Source: Anaerolineaceae bacterium (lineage in GTDB: Bacteria; Chloroflexota; Anaerolineae; Anaerolineales; Anaerolineaceae). Taken from it: DNA of 40,831 nucleotides. The notes beneath the pieces were generated by a model that saw only the letters and a list, made by a program, of their open reading frames with translations, was not told the DNA's origin and made no database searches. The position numbers and the translations under genes are program-made. The DNA lies in NCBI GenBank assembly GCA_028714615.1, contig JAQTMA010000005.1:1-40831 (forward strand), written 5' to 3'. Within the stretch, counting starts at the first letter, position 1, and each line of letters opens with the position of its first letter. Positions 1 through 7,935 of the stretch are shown piece after piece.

Positions 1-3
1 GAG

Positions 4-28
4 AGATCAGGAGACAAGCTCCTGATCT
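4..28. repeat. 10-bp perfect hairpin at window edge
   Basis: AGATCAGGAG (4-13) pairs perfectly with CTCCTGATCT (19-28) around a 5-nt loop. It lies just beyond the stop of the HD-GYP gene read on the minus strand. Neither side has a T tract, so it is not a textbook intrinsic terminator. It may end or protect a transcript from either direction. Confidence 0.5.
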
Positions 29-81
29 ACGAGTACTTCCCCACTTGTTACCAGAATCCAAAATCTATAATCTTAAATCTC

Positions 82-1551
82 TTATGGGAGTGAGCTTCTC
101 TTGAGGTAACGCTCGAGATGATCCAGGTCATTGTTATCAGGAGATTGAATCGCTTTGTCGACCGTCAACGCAGAATTCAGGAAGAATTCGCGCCCTTTCT
201 CTTCGGCCAGTGCAAAAAAGGCTTGCGCTACAACCGGATCGAACTGGGTGCCCGAGCAACGCGCGACCTCAGCAATCACATCTTTATAACTGCGGGTGGG
301 ACGGTATGGGCGATCCGAGAACATCGAATCGAGCGCGTCGGCCAATGCCAGGATACGCGCACCCAGGTGAATCTCTTCTCCCACCAGGCCGTCAGGGTAG
401 CCTCGACCATCCCAGCGCTCGTGATGATGCAGAACAGGATCGATCAGGTCCTGGAAGCCTTTCATGCGGCCAACGATTTGAGCGCCGATCACCGGATGGC
501 GCTTGACCAGGTTATACTCCTCGTCGGTCAGTGGACCTTGTTTGCCAATGATGCTGTCTTCCACGGCTACCTTCCCAAGGTCATGCACCAGGGCTGCTTT
601 GAGAAGGCGCAGTTTTTCAGCCTCCGGCAATCCTAGTTTATCAGCCAGCGCGCCAGCGTAGACTGCAACCTGGGTAGAGTGCCCATAGGTGTATACATCG
701 TATGCATCGATGACGGCGCCGAGGGTTTCGAGCAAGCCCAGGTTGATATCATCCAGCTCCTCATTCATGTGCTGGAGCTTTTCCACGTAGACCTTGGTGT
801 TGGCTACGTATAACCGGAAGGAATAGCTGGTCGCCAGGATGGGCAGCATGAACACTGTCAGACCCAACCAGGTGAACATCTCATACGCCAGCGCCAGCAC
901 GGCTCCTAAAATGTTCCCGGCTATGGCGATGGGGGCAGCCCATTGGAATTCGTCGTTCCAAATTTGCAGCATCGGACGGTGAGTCTGTAGCGAGATCACC
1001 CCGATCAGGATGATCAAGTTGGCGAGCACATCAACAGTAGCGGCCGCCAGGATGGGAATCAGATTGGTCACCACCATGACGTTGCCGCTTTGCCCGCCGG
1101 TGAAACGATAGGCCAGGCCTGCCATACTCGCCGCGGTGACAAACATGGCCATATTAAAGGTGGAGCGACGGAAAAGAGACACACGGCGGCGTTCGGGTTT
1201 ATGGGTGCGCAAGCTGGTCGTGATCATCGTCATCAGTCCACTGGCAACGTGGGTGATTGCGCCGGCCAGTGGCCCGAACAGGATGATGCTGGCTATTCCG
1301 ATCACAGATGAGACAGAGACCCGGCTGCGGCTGGAATTATAGAGCTCGACATTGGCCAGCTCAGCCAGGGCAGCCAACCCGGCAAAGACCATCAACCCTG
1401 TCTGTTTCCAGGGTAATGTGAGCAGAGCAATGACCAGGAATAGAGCCCCGGTGCACGTGACCCCGACCGTATAGAGGGTCAGCCAACGCGATGGTTCGTG
1501 ACTGGATTTCGGAAGGATGGGATTTAGGGTTGAACTGGCTGCCTGACCCAT
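82..1551 (-). CDS. Membrane HD-GYP domain phosphodiesterase
   Basis: This 489-residue protein is predicted to hydrolyse cyclic di-GMP at the membrane. Residues about 23-250 are strongly hydrophobic and form roughly six to eight membrane segments of a sensory type I cannot name. A short helical linker (about 250-270) leads to the HD-GYP domain (about 273-450). Visible catalytic motifs are HDLGK (HD at 323-324), HHHERWDG (375-382) and GYP (384-386), so the metal site looks intact. The ATG at 1551 is preceded by AGGAG at good spacing. It stands alone on its strand and diverges from the ABC transporter. HD-GYP activity is well established for the family; the signal sensed is unknown. Confidence 0.9.
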   Translation of the reverse strand: MGQAASSTLNPILPKSSHEPSRWLTLYTVGVTCTGALFLVIALLTLPWKQTGLMVFAGLAALAELANVELYNSSRSRVSVSSVIGIASIILFGPLAGAITHVASGLMTMITTSLRTHKPERRRVSLFRRSTFNMAMFVTAASMAGLAYRFTGGQSGNVMVVTNLIPILAAATVDVLANLIILIGVISLQTHRPMLQIWNDEFQWAAPIAIAGNILGAVLALAYEMFTWLGLTVFMLPILATSYSFRLYVANTKVYVEKLQHMNEELDDINLGLLETLGAVIDAYDVYTYGHSTQVAVYAGALADKLGLPEAEKLRLLKAALVHDLGKVAVEDSIIGKQGPLTDEEYNLVKRHPVIGAQIVGRMKGFQDLIDPVLHHHERWDGRGYPDGLVGEEIHLGARILALADALDSMFSDRPYRPTRSYKDVIAEVARCSGTQFDPVVAQAFFALAEEKGREFFLNSALTVDKAIQSPDNNDLDHLERYLKRSSLP

Positions 1552-1812
1552 ACATGCTCCTGGGGTGCGATGTCGATTTGACCGGATTGTAGAGATTTAC
1601 CATGAATAGCGATCATAGTATACCTGAAATGCTTGGTCAAAAACTCAACTTTGCAAAACTCTAAGGCGGGCAACGCCAGGGTTCCTGCTATTCGCGATCA
1701 AGTACCAGGTGGCCAAGCCGTCATTTTATTTTGGATGCAATTACTGGACCAAAAGCATAGGTAGCATATATCCCATACATGAATGGGGGTAAAATACACC
1801 GAGTACTCGATA

Positions 1813-1827
1813 GGGAGGTGACCAATT
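1813..1827 (+). promoter_or_regulatory. Strong Shine-Dalgarno before a non-ATG start
   Basis: GGGAGG at 1813-1818 is a near-ideal ribosome binding site. Six bases later, at 1825-1827, is ATT in the permease frame. An in-frame TGA lies at 1819-1821, and no ATG, GTG or TTG occurs in that frame until 1918, which is already inside the first membrane helix. The GTG at 1818 is in another frame and stops at 1866. The site therefore points to ATT, or the in-frame CTG at 1843, as the initiator. Confidence 0.6.
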
Positions 1828-3555
1828 CGCGAGAGAACCCGGCTGTTCAAGATAGAAATTCCGGTTAGCCAACGGCGCAGGTGGGCAGACCTGTTCGCGG
1901 TTGGATTTCTGATCCTATTGCTCTATGTTGGTATCCGGCTGGCTTTGGTATCCCCTGGGGTGGTCAAAGGACCGCAAATATCACTTGCTCCCCAGGCGCT
2001 GCCGCTGTACGCAGCCTTATCCCTGGGGCGCATGACAGCCGCCTATGCCCTATCGATGCTCTTTACCCTGATTTATGGACGCTGGGCTGCGTACCACCGG
2101 ACTGCCGAGCTGGTATTGATGCCTCTACTGGACGTATTGCAATCGGTTCCGATCCTGTCATTCTTGCCGGTAGTTCTGCTCGGTTTGAGCGCTTTCCTGC
2201 CCGAAAAATTTGCCGCCGAGCTGGCATCTATTGTACTGATCTTCACCAGCCAGGCCTGGAACCTGACCTTCGCCTGGTACCAATCCCTCACTACCATCCC
2301 CAAGGAGCTGCGTGAGGCTAGCTCGATCTACCGCTTCGGCAGTTGGATGCGCTTCAAGACATTGGAACTGCCATTTGCCGCGATCAGCCTGATCTGGAAT
2401 AGCATGATGAGTTGGGCGGGGGGCTGGTTCTTTTTGATGGCGGCCGAGTTTTTCACCGTCGGGCAGCGTGACTTTCGCTTGCCCGGCCTGGGGTCCTACC
2501 TGCACGAAGCAGCCAACCAGGGCAACCTGACCGCAATCGCCTATGGCATTTTAACCCTGGTCGTGTTGATTGTGGCGCTGGATCAGTTTCTATGGCGCCC
2601 GCTCCTGGCCTGGTCGGATCGGTTTAAACTGGAAATGGTCAGTGGGAGCGGTGATCGGGAAGCTTCCTCCTGGTTCTACGGCTTTTTGCGCAGCTCCCAA
2701 ATGCTTTCGGCAGTTCAAGAACGGATCATCCAACCCCTCGGCGAACGGTTCGACCGCTTTCTCAACCACCGTTTCCCGGGAACCAGCGCCTACCCACACC
2801 AAACCAACACCCGTCCCTGGGTGTATTTGGCAGCGGGAGGCGCCGGCAGCCTGGCATTGCTCTATGGGGCTGACCTGGTGATAGGCCTCCTGGCAGGCGT
2901 CTCCTTGGGTCAGTGGGGGCAAGTTGCCATCGGGGTGCTGGCGACCTTGCTGCGAGTGATCCTCTCCTTGGGAATAGCCCTGGCCTGGACCATTCCGGTT
3001 GGGGTTGCCATTGGCACGAATCCGCGGCTATCCGCTATTCTGCAACCGGTGGTACAAATAACGGCCTCTGTGCCGGCCACGGCGCTCTTCCCGGCTTTCC
3101 TATTATTGGTGGCCAATCTGCCCGGTGGGATCGACATTGCAGCGGTGGTGCTGATGCTATTGGGCACTCAGTGGTACTTGCTTTTCAACATCATCGCCGG
3201 AGCGGCGGCTATCCCACAAGATTTGAAATACACGGCCACCATGTTGCAGCTCACCCGGTGGGAACGGTGGCGGACGCTCATTCTTCCCGCATTATTTCCG
3301 TATATCGTCACCGGCGGGATTACCGCCAGCGGCGGCGCCTGGAACGCTTCCATCGTTGCCGAGCAAGTCCAGTTTGCAGGGCGCACGCTGCATACGACCG
3401 GGATCGGCGCCTTGATCGCTCAGGCGACCGGGAGTGGAAACTATGCCTTACTGCTGGCAGCCACCATCACCCTGGTGCTGTCAGTGGTTTTGATCAACCG
3501 CCTGGTCTGGCGGAGGCTCTATCGCCTGGCGGAAGAGCAGTATCGGATGGAGTAG
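1825..3555 (+). CDS. ABC importer permease, two fused transmembrane domains (nitrate/sulfonate/taurine type)
   Basis: Two BPD_transp_1-type permease domains are fused in one chain of about 576 residues. The first covers roughly residues 60-250 and the second roughly 355-565, separated by a soluble linker. Each has about five or six helices and the cytoplasmic coupling-loop region typical of SsuC/NrtB permeases. The fusion supplies both membrane halves, so one gene suffices. The start is odd: the coding frame reaches back to a TGA at 1819-1821, and the only initiators before helix one are ATT at 1825, well placed behind GGGAGG, or CTG at 1843. A TTG at 1918 would cut into the first helix. A one-base error in this stretch is the alternative. 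The ATPase gene follows after 3 bp. No substrate-binding protein is encoded nearby, so the substrate is unknown. Confidence 0.82.
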   Translation: MRERTRLFKIEIPVSQRRRWADLFAVGFLILLLYVGIRLALVSPGVVKGPQISLAPQALPLYAALSLGRMTAAYALSMLFTLIYGRWAAYHRTAELVLMPLLDVLQSVPILSFLPVVLLGLSAFLPEKFAAELASIVLIFTSQAWNLTFAWYQSLTTIPKELREASSIYRFGSWMRFKTLELPFAAISLIWNSMMSWAGGWFFLMAAEFFTVGQRDFRLPGLGSYLHEAANQGNLTAIAYGILTLVVLIVALDQFLWRPLLAWSDRFKLEMVSGSGDREASSWFYGFLRSSQMLSAVQERIIQPLGERFDRFLNHRFPGTSAYPHQTNTRPWVYLAAGGAGSLALLYGADLVIGLLAGVSLGQWGQVAIGVLATLLRVILSLGIALAWTIPVGVAIGTNPRLSAILQPVVQITASVPATALFPAFLLLVANLPGGIDIAAVVLMLLGTQWYLLFNIIAGAAAIPQDLKYTATMLQLTRWERWRTLILPALFPYIVTGGITASGGAWNASIVAEQVQFAGRTLHTTGIGALIAQATGSGNYALLLAATITLVLSVVLINRLVWRRLYRLAEEQYRME

Positions 3556-3558
3556 CAT

Positions 3559-4857
3559 ATGGGGAATTCAGTCCCTTTGATCGAGTTAAAAAGCATCAAT
3601 ATGATCTATGGCAGCGACCGCAAGCGCTTCACTGCCATCCAGGACGTCAGCCTGAGTCTGCAGGAAGGGGAGTTTGTCGCCCTGCTCGGCCCCTCCGGCT
3701 GCGGGAAAAGCACCCTGCTGCGCATCATGATTGGTTTACAGGCGCCCACCGCCGGCCAGGTGCTCTATCGCGGAACAGCGTTGGAGGGCGTCAACCCGCA
3801 TGCCGCCATCGTTTTCCAGACCTTCGCGCTGTTTCCCTGGCTAACGGTGCAGGAGAATGTGGAGGTCGCCTTGAAAGCGCGAGATGTACCCCCGAAGATG
3901 CGCACTGCGCGGGCAATCGACCTGCTCGACCGGGTGGGGCTAGACGGTTTCGAGACAGCTTACCCCCGCGAACTGTCAGGTGGCATGCGCCAGAAGGTCG
4001 GTTTTGCACGTGCAATGGCCGTAGAGCCGGAGCTGCTATGCCTCGATGAGCCCTTCTCTGCATTGGACGTGTTGAGCGCCGAATCGCTGCGGGGTGAGCT
4101 CCTGGAGCTGTGGCAAAGCGGCAGTATTCCCACGCAAGCGATCTTAATGGTGTCGCACAACATCGAAGAGGCAGTTTTTCTGGCCGACCGGGTGATCGTC
4201 ATGGACAAAGACCCTGGCCGCGTTATCGCTGAGATGAAGATCGGATTGCAACATCCGCGCCACCGCAAATCGCCGCCCTTCATCGAGGTGGTCGACCGGG
4301 TATATGGACTGTTGGCCGGGCAAACTCAACCGGAGGTGATCGAGCTGGGCAGCGCGCCAGGCGAGCTGGGGCGCACCCGCGGTTTGCCCGATATCACCAT
4401 TAACGACCTGGCAGGGTTGCTCGAACACCTTTCGGATGAACCCAATGACCGCGAAGACCTGTACCGTACGGCCGAGCACCTCAACCTTGATTCGGACCAC
4501 CTGCTGCGCCTGACCGAGGCAGCGGAGATGCTGGGCTTTGCAACGGTTTCACAAGGCGACATTATCCTGACCCCCTTGGGCGAGACGTTTGCAGAGGCGA
4601 GCATTCTGGCGCGTAAGGAGATCTTTGCTTCGCGCATCCGACGCTTCCCGCTGTTCAAGTGGCTGCTGGATATGCTGCGCGCCGCCGACCGCCACCGTCT
4701 CAAGCGCGCCGTCATCCAGACGGCCCTGGAGCGCGACTTCCCGCCGGACGATGCTACCGAGCAATTGGAAACTGCCACCAACTGGGGGCGCTATACCGAA
4801 CTGTTAGCGTACGACGACGATGACGACGTATTTTACCTGGAGCTGCCAGAAGGCTGA
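3559..4857 (+). CDS. ABC transporter ATPase with C-terminal AAA-associated domain
   Basis: This 432-residue protein is the ATPase partner of the fused permease. Walker A GPSGCGKST is at 44-52, the signature LSGGM at 139-143, and Walker B LLCLDEP at 159-165, followed by a SALD D-loop. This layout matches SsuB/TauB/NrtD-type importers. About residues 290-425 form an extra domain resembling the ABC-transporter C-terminal AAA-associated family (PF09821), ending in an acidic DDDDD run near the C terminus. That domain is probably regulatory; its ligand is unknown. The ATG at 3559 lies 3 bp after the permease stop, so the two are surely co-expressed. The gene converges on the MFS gene with 11 bp between stops. 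Confidence 0.9.
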   Translation: MGNSVPLIELKSINMIYGSDRKRFTAIQDVSLSLQEGEFVALLGPSGCGKSTLLRIMIGLQAPTAGQVLYRGTALEGVNPHAAIVFQTFALFPWLTVQENVEVALKARDVPPKMRTARAIDLLDRVGLDGFETAYPRELSGGMRQKVGFARAMAVEPELLCLDEPFSALDVLSAESLRGELLELWQSGSIPTQAILMVSHNIEEAVFLADRVIVMDKDPGRVIAEMKIGLQHPRHRKSPPFIEVVDRVYGLLAGQTQPEVIELGSAPGELGRTRGLPDITINDLAGLLEHLSDEPNDREDLYRTAEHLNLDSDHLLRLTEAAEMLGFATVSQGDIILTPLGETFAEASILARKEIFASRIRRFPLFKWLLDMLRAADRHRLKRAVIQTALERDFPPDDATEQLETATNWGRYTELLAYDDDDDVFYLELPEG

Positions 4858-4868
4858 ATAGCATGTTT

Positions 4869-6104
4869 TCAATCAAGGTTGCGGATATCCGGGTGGAGGA
4901 AACCCAGACCGGCCAGGAGGGCTGTGACAACCCCTCCGATGATAAATACGAGACCGGGACCTAACCGGTCCGAGCCGATCCCGGCGATAGCATAACCAAC
5001 CGGCAACAGAACGTACGAACCGAGAATATCCAGGCTGGATACCCGTCCGAGCTTTTCTCCAGGGACCATCACTTGCAGGGTATGAGTCCAGATCAACATA
5101 AAGATCGACATGCCAGCGCCGATGATCAGGGCCAGCACCGCTACCTCGATAATCCGAGTGGACAGCCCGATCGCTACCAGGAGCAAGCCGCTCAACACCC
5201 AGGTTCCATAAACCAGCAGACCACGCCGGTGGATGCGACCCAGGCTGCCGAGCGCCAAAGCGGCTACGACGGAGCCGACTGAAAAGAGAGAGTAGACCAG
5301 GCCGAGGGCCTCCACACCCAAACTAAGTTTTTGCTGGATCAGGAAGGGCAGTGTGACTTGCAGGGGACCGAGGAGGGTTATGTTCGCAAGGGCTGCGACC
5401 AGGATCGTGACCCACAGCCAGGGGATGGATGCCACCAGGCGAAATCCTTCCCCCAGATCACGCCCGATGGTCTTGAGCGGTGACAGGTCTTGTATGGCTG
5501 GATGGATTTGGCGAGTAGGCTGGCGTAGCAGGGGGAGTAAGAAGGCAGCGGAGATTAAGAATGACAGCGCATCGAACACAAAGGCGAGCGATGTGCTTCC
5601 GGCGGCGACGATCAATGCACCCAGGGCTGGCCCGGCGATCCCGGTGACCTGGCTGCTCAGGCTGGTCAGTGCGTTCGCACTGGGGAGCGCATCGGTGGGG
5701 GCCATCTCTGGGACGAGGGCGGTATAGGCGGGTTGGAAAAATGCGTCCACTAAACCAAACAGGATGCTGAGCAGGTAAATGTGCCAGACTTCGAGATAAC
5801 CGGAGAGGGCAAGCACGGCAATGATCATTACAGCCGCTCCGCGCAGGAGATCGGAGATCAAGACCAGGCGGATGCGGTCGACTCGGTCAACGATTACGCC
5901 CCCAAATAGTAGAAAAACTAACATTGGCACCGAACTGAAAACCAGAACGGCGCCCATAGCAGTGGCCGAGTGGGTCTTCTCCAGAACCCACCAGGCTAGC
6001 GCCACCCGGTATAGGCTGTCACCCAGGCGAGATATGGCCTGCCCGGTCCAAAGGTAGGCAAAAGGGCGATGGTGGAGCGCGTGAAGTAGTTTTACGTTTT
6101 CCAT
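4869..6104 (-). CDS. MFS transporter (exporter-like)
   Basis: This 411-residue protein has about twelve hydrophobic segments and the MFS loop motif between helices 2 and 3 (GGVIVDRVDRIR, about residues 68-79). The overall pattern resembles the MFS_3/enterobactin-exporter (EntS-like) group. It would export a small molecule using the proton gradient; the substrate cannot be read from sequence. It is the last of four minus-strand genes (ftcD, M23, dcd, MFS), but the 133-bp gap before it and the lack of a clear Shine-Dalgarno leave operon membership open. Confidence 0.85.
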   Translation of the reverse strand: MENVKLLHALHHRPFAYLWTGQAISRLGDSLYRVALAWWVLEKTHSATAMGAVLVFSSVPMLVFLLFGGVIVDRVDRIRLVLISDLLRGAAVMIIAVLALSGYLEVWHIYLLSILFGLVDAFFQPAYTALVPEMAPTDALPSANALTSLSSQVTGIAGPALGALIVAAGSTSLAFVFDALSFLISAAFLLPLLRQPTRQIHPAIQDLSPLKTIGRDLGEGFRLVASIPWLWVTILVAALANITLLGPLQVTLPFLIQQKLSLGVEALGLVYSLFSVGSVVAALALGSLGRIHRRGLLVYGTWVLSGLLLVAIGLSTRIIEVAVLALIIGAGMSIFMLIWTHTLQVMVPGEKLGRVSSLDILGSYVLLPVGYAIAGIGSDRLGPGLVFIIGGVVTALLAGLGFLHPDIRNLD

Positions 6105-6237
6105 AGCGACAACGAGGTAATGAGTCGCGGGGCAATCGGTTGGTCAGGTGACAGGGTCATAATGGAGAGTAGCTTGATTAGTGTAGCTCTTCCTCGTTCC
6201 CTTTTTCCCTCGTTGCCTTATGGCCTTGTCGCCTTTC

Positions 6238-6792
6238 TTATATCTTTGGCAATAAAATACCCTGCTGATTCTGATATTTACCCTTCTTATCAGCATACGA
6301 GACCTGGCAGGGTTCATCGGCTTCAAAGAAGAGCACCTGGGCGATGCCCTCATTGGAGTAGATACGCGCAGGCAATGGGGTGGTGTTGGAGATTTCCAGG
6401 GTCACATATCCCTCCCACTCCGGCTCGAAGGGAGTCACATTCACTATGATCCCGCAACGTGCATACGTCGATTTTCCCAAACACACCGTCAGCACGTTAC
6501 GCGGGATGCGGAAATACTCGATCGTGCGCGCCAGAGCGAAGGAATTGGGTGGGATGACGCACACGTCTCCCTGGAAATCAATCATGGAACGCGGATCGAA
6601 GTTTTTCGGATCGACCACCGCCGAAAATACGTTGGTAAAGATCTTATACTCATTCGCCACGCGGATATCGTAGCCGTAGGATGACGTCCCGTAGGAAATG
6701 GTCCCCGGGCGGACCTGCCCCTCGGCGAAAGGTTCGATCATACCATGCTGCAGCGCCATCTCGCGGATCCACTGATCATGTTTCAGTCCCAT
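6238..6792 (-). CDS. dcd: dCTP deaminase
   Basis: This 184-residue protein matches the full length of bacterial dCTP deaminase, which converts dCTP to dUTP for thymidylate synthesis. Characteristic stretches are [10 protein letters not shown] (35-44), [10 protein letters not shown] (106-115, with the conserved Ser and Arg) and the catalytic glutamate in GYVTLEISN (E133). A strong Shine-Dalgarno (GAGGAGG) precedes the ATG at 6792. The gene starts about 30 bp after the M23 peptidase stop, so it is likely co-transcribed with it. The family includes bifunctional deaminase-dUTPases; I cannot decide which kind this is. Confidence 0.93.
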   Translation of the reverse strand: MGLKHDQWIREMALQHGMIEPFAEGQVRPGTISYGTSSYGYDIRVANEYKIFTNVFSAVVDPKNFDPRSMIDFQGDVCVIPPNSFALARTIEYFRIPRNVLTVCLGKSTYARCGIIVNVTPFEPEWEGYVTLEISNTTPLPARIYSNEGIAQVLFFEADEPCQVSYADKKGKYQNQQGILLPKI

Positions 6793-6822
6793 GCTCTTCC
6801 TCCTCTATGACGATCCATCTGG

Positions 6823-7935
6823 TTATGGGAGATCGACGGTAAAGTTGATCATGGTCAACTTACCAGCTTGCACCGGCGCCTCGCCGGTATAGAATTTTCC
6901 ACCATAAGTAAATGCCAGGCGGTAGGAACCGGGTTGGATGTCGCCGGCCGCGAAATTCTCATCCCAGGCATCGTCTCCATGCAGGCGAGAGCCGGCATAC
7001 GTCTGCAGGTAAACAGCCGGCAGAGAGAGTTGCTTTGAGTCCGGATCAATGGGTTGGATCACGATCTCGTCAGACTCAACGAGCTTGCCATCCGCTGTCT
7101 GGATGCGTCCAGCTACGGCGCCATTGTTTTCCCCGGCACTTTTCACGCTGGGGAGCAGCCACAGTTCCGGGTTGCGCGCGTCGGCTTGCCGGTCGGAACC
7201 CACGCGCACCTCAAAATGCAGGTGCGGACCGGTGGCAAAACCGGTGGCTCCGACGCGCCCGATCAAGCTCCCAGGTTGCACTACTTGCCCGAGAAAGACG
7301 TCTATTTCCGATAAATGGCCGTACAGACTAAAGACCGGGACGGCGCTGCCGGGTTGGACGTGCTGCAGGATGACCATATTTCCGTAACCGGCGCCCAGGC
7401 CGGGCCCAGGGACCTCATCTTCCCGTACCACGACAGCCACTTTCCCCTGTGCAACAGCCAGCACTGCATCATCCGCAGGAGCCTGAAACTCGACTCCGGT
7501 GTGGGGTTCGCGCACTCCACCCGCAGTGCTGCCGTAGCGATAGGTTGGGTCTACTTGCCCAAAAGGTTCATCCCAGATCGGTCTTTGGAACAGAAAATGC
7601 CCGGGGTAGATGCACCATCCTGGCCCGCATTCGGGATTCGGCTGAGCTACACTTGCTAGCGTCACCTCAGCCGTAGAAGCCAGGGTAGGGTAGATTATGG
7701 AAGTTGCAAGGGCGGGTGGAGCCGTATCCGAAAACGGGGAGATGACCGGAACTGGGGTATCCTGATCAAGATCGGTGGCTTGCATGGGAGAGGAAGGCGT
7801 TGCCCCAGGCGCTTGTTTGGCGAGAACTGCCGGTTGCGCTGTACAAGCAACCAGCAGGGTTAACCCCAGCCAACCCGCCCAGGCAGCATGCCCAAGCGAG
7901 CAGGCAGGCTGACTGCTCCTCTGGTAGATGCTCAC
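6823..7935 (-). CDS. M23 family peptidase, lipoprotein
   Basis: This 370-residue exported protein belongs to the LytM/peptidase M23 fold. The N terminus has a hydrophobic signal ending in the lipobox LVAC, so the mature protein is probably lipid-anchored. A Pro/Thr/Ser-rich linker follows, then the M23 domain (about 125-260) with the GPHLHFEVR motif. The first metal motif reads HTGVE, that is HxxxE, where the family normally has HxxxD. The conserved Asp ligand is therefore replaced by Glu, and activity may be altered or lost. About residues 270-370 form a C-terminal beta-rich region. Translation starts at GTG 7935, which overlaps the ftcD stop as GTGA, so the two genes are translationally coupled. 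Confidence 0.87.
   Translation of the reverse strand: MSIYQRSSQPACSLGHAAWAGWLGLTLLVACTAQPAVLAKQAPGATPSSPMQATDLDQDTPVPVISPFSDTAPPALATSIIYPTLASTAEVTLASVAQPNPECGPGWCIYPGHFLFQRPIWDEPFGQVDPTYRYGSTAGGVREPHTGVEFQAPADDAVLAVAQGKVAVVVREDEVPGPGLGAGYGNMVILQHVQPGSAVPVFSLYGHLSEIDVFLGQVVQPGSLIGRVGATGFATGPHLHFEVRVGSDRQADARNPELWLLPSVKSAGENNGAVAGRIQTADGKLVESDEIVIQPIDPDSKQLSLPAVYLQTYAGSRLHGDDAWDENFAAGDIQPGSYRLAFTYGGKFYTGEAPVQAGKLTMINFTVDLP

Noticed and set aside
4..28. Rho-independent terminator at the window edge
   Set aside because: The stem is perfect but no T tract follows on either strand, so it is listed only as a hairpin.
118..636. 172-residue plus-strand frame inside the HD-GYP gene
   Set aside because: It is antisense to an intact, motif-rich HD-GYP coding region and has no recognisable domain or ribosome site.
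2913..4049. 378-residue plus-strand frame across the permease and ATPase genes
   Set aside because: It overlaps two clear ABC genes in another frame, and its His/Arg/Gly-rich composition is typical of a GC-rich shadow frame.
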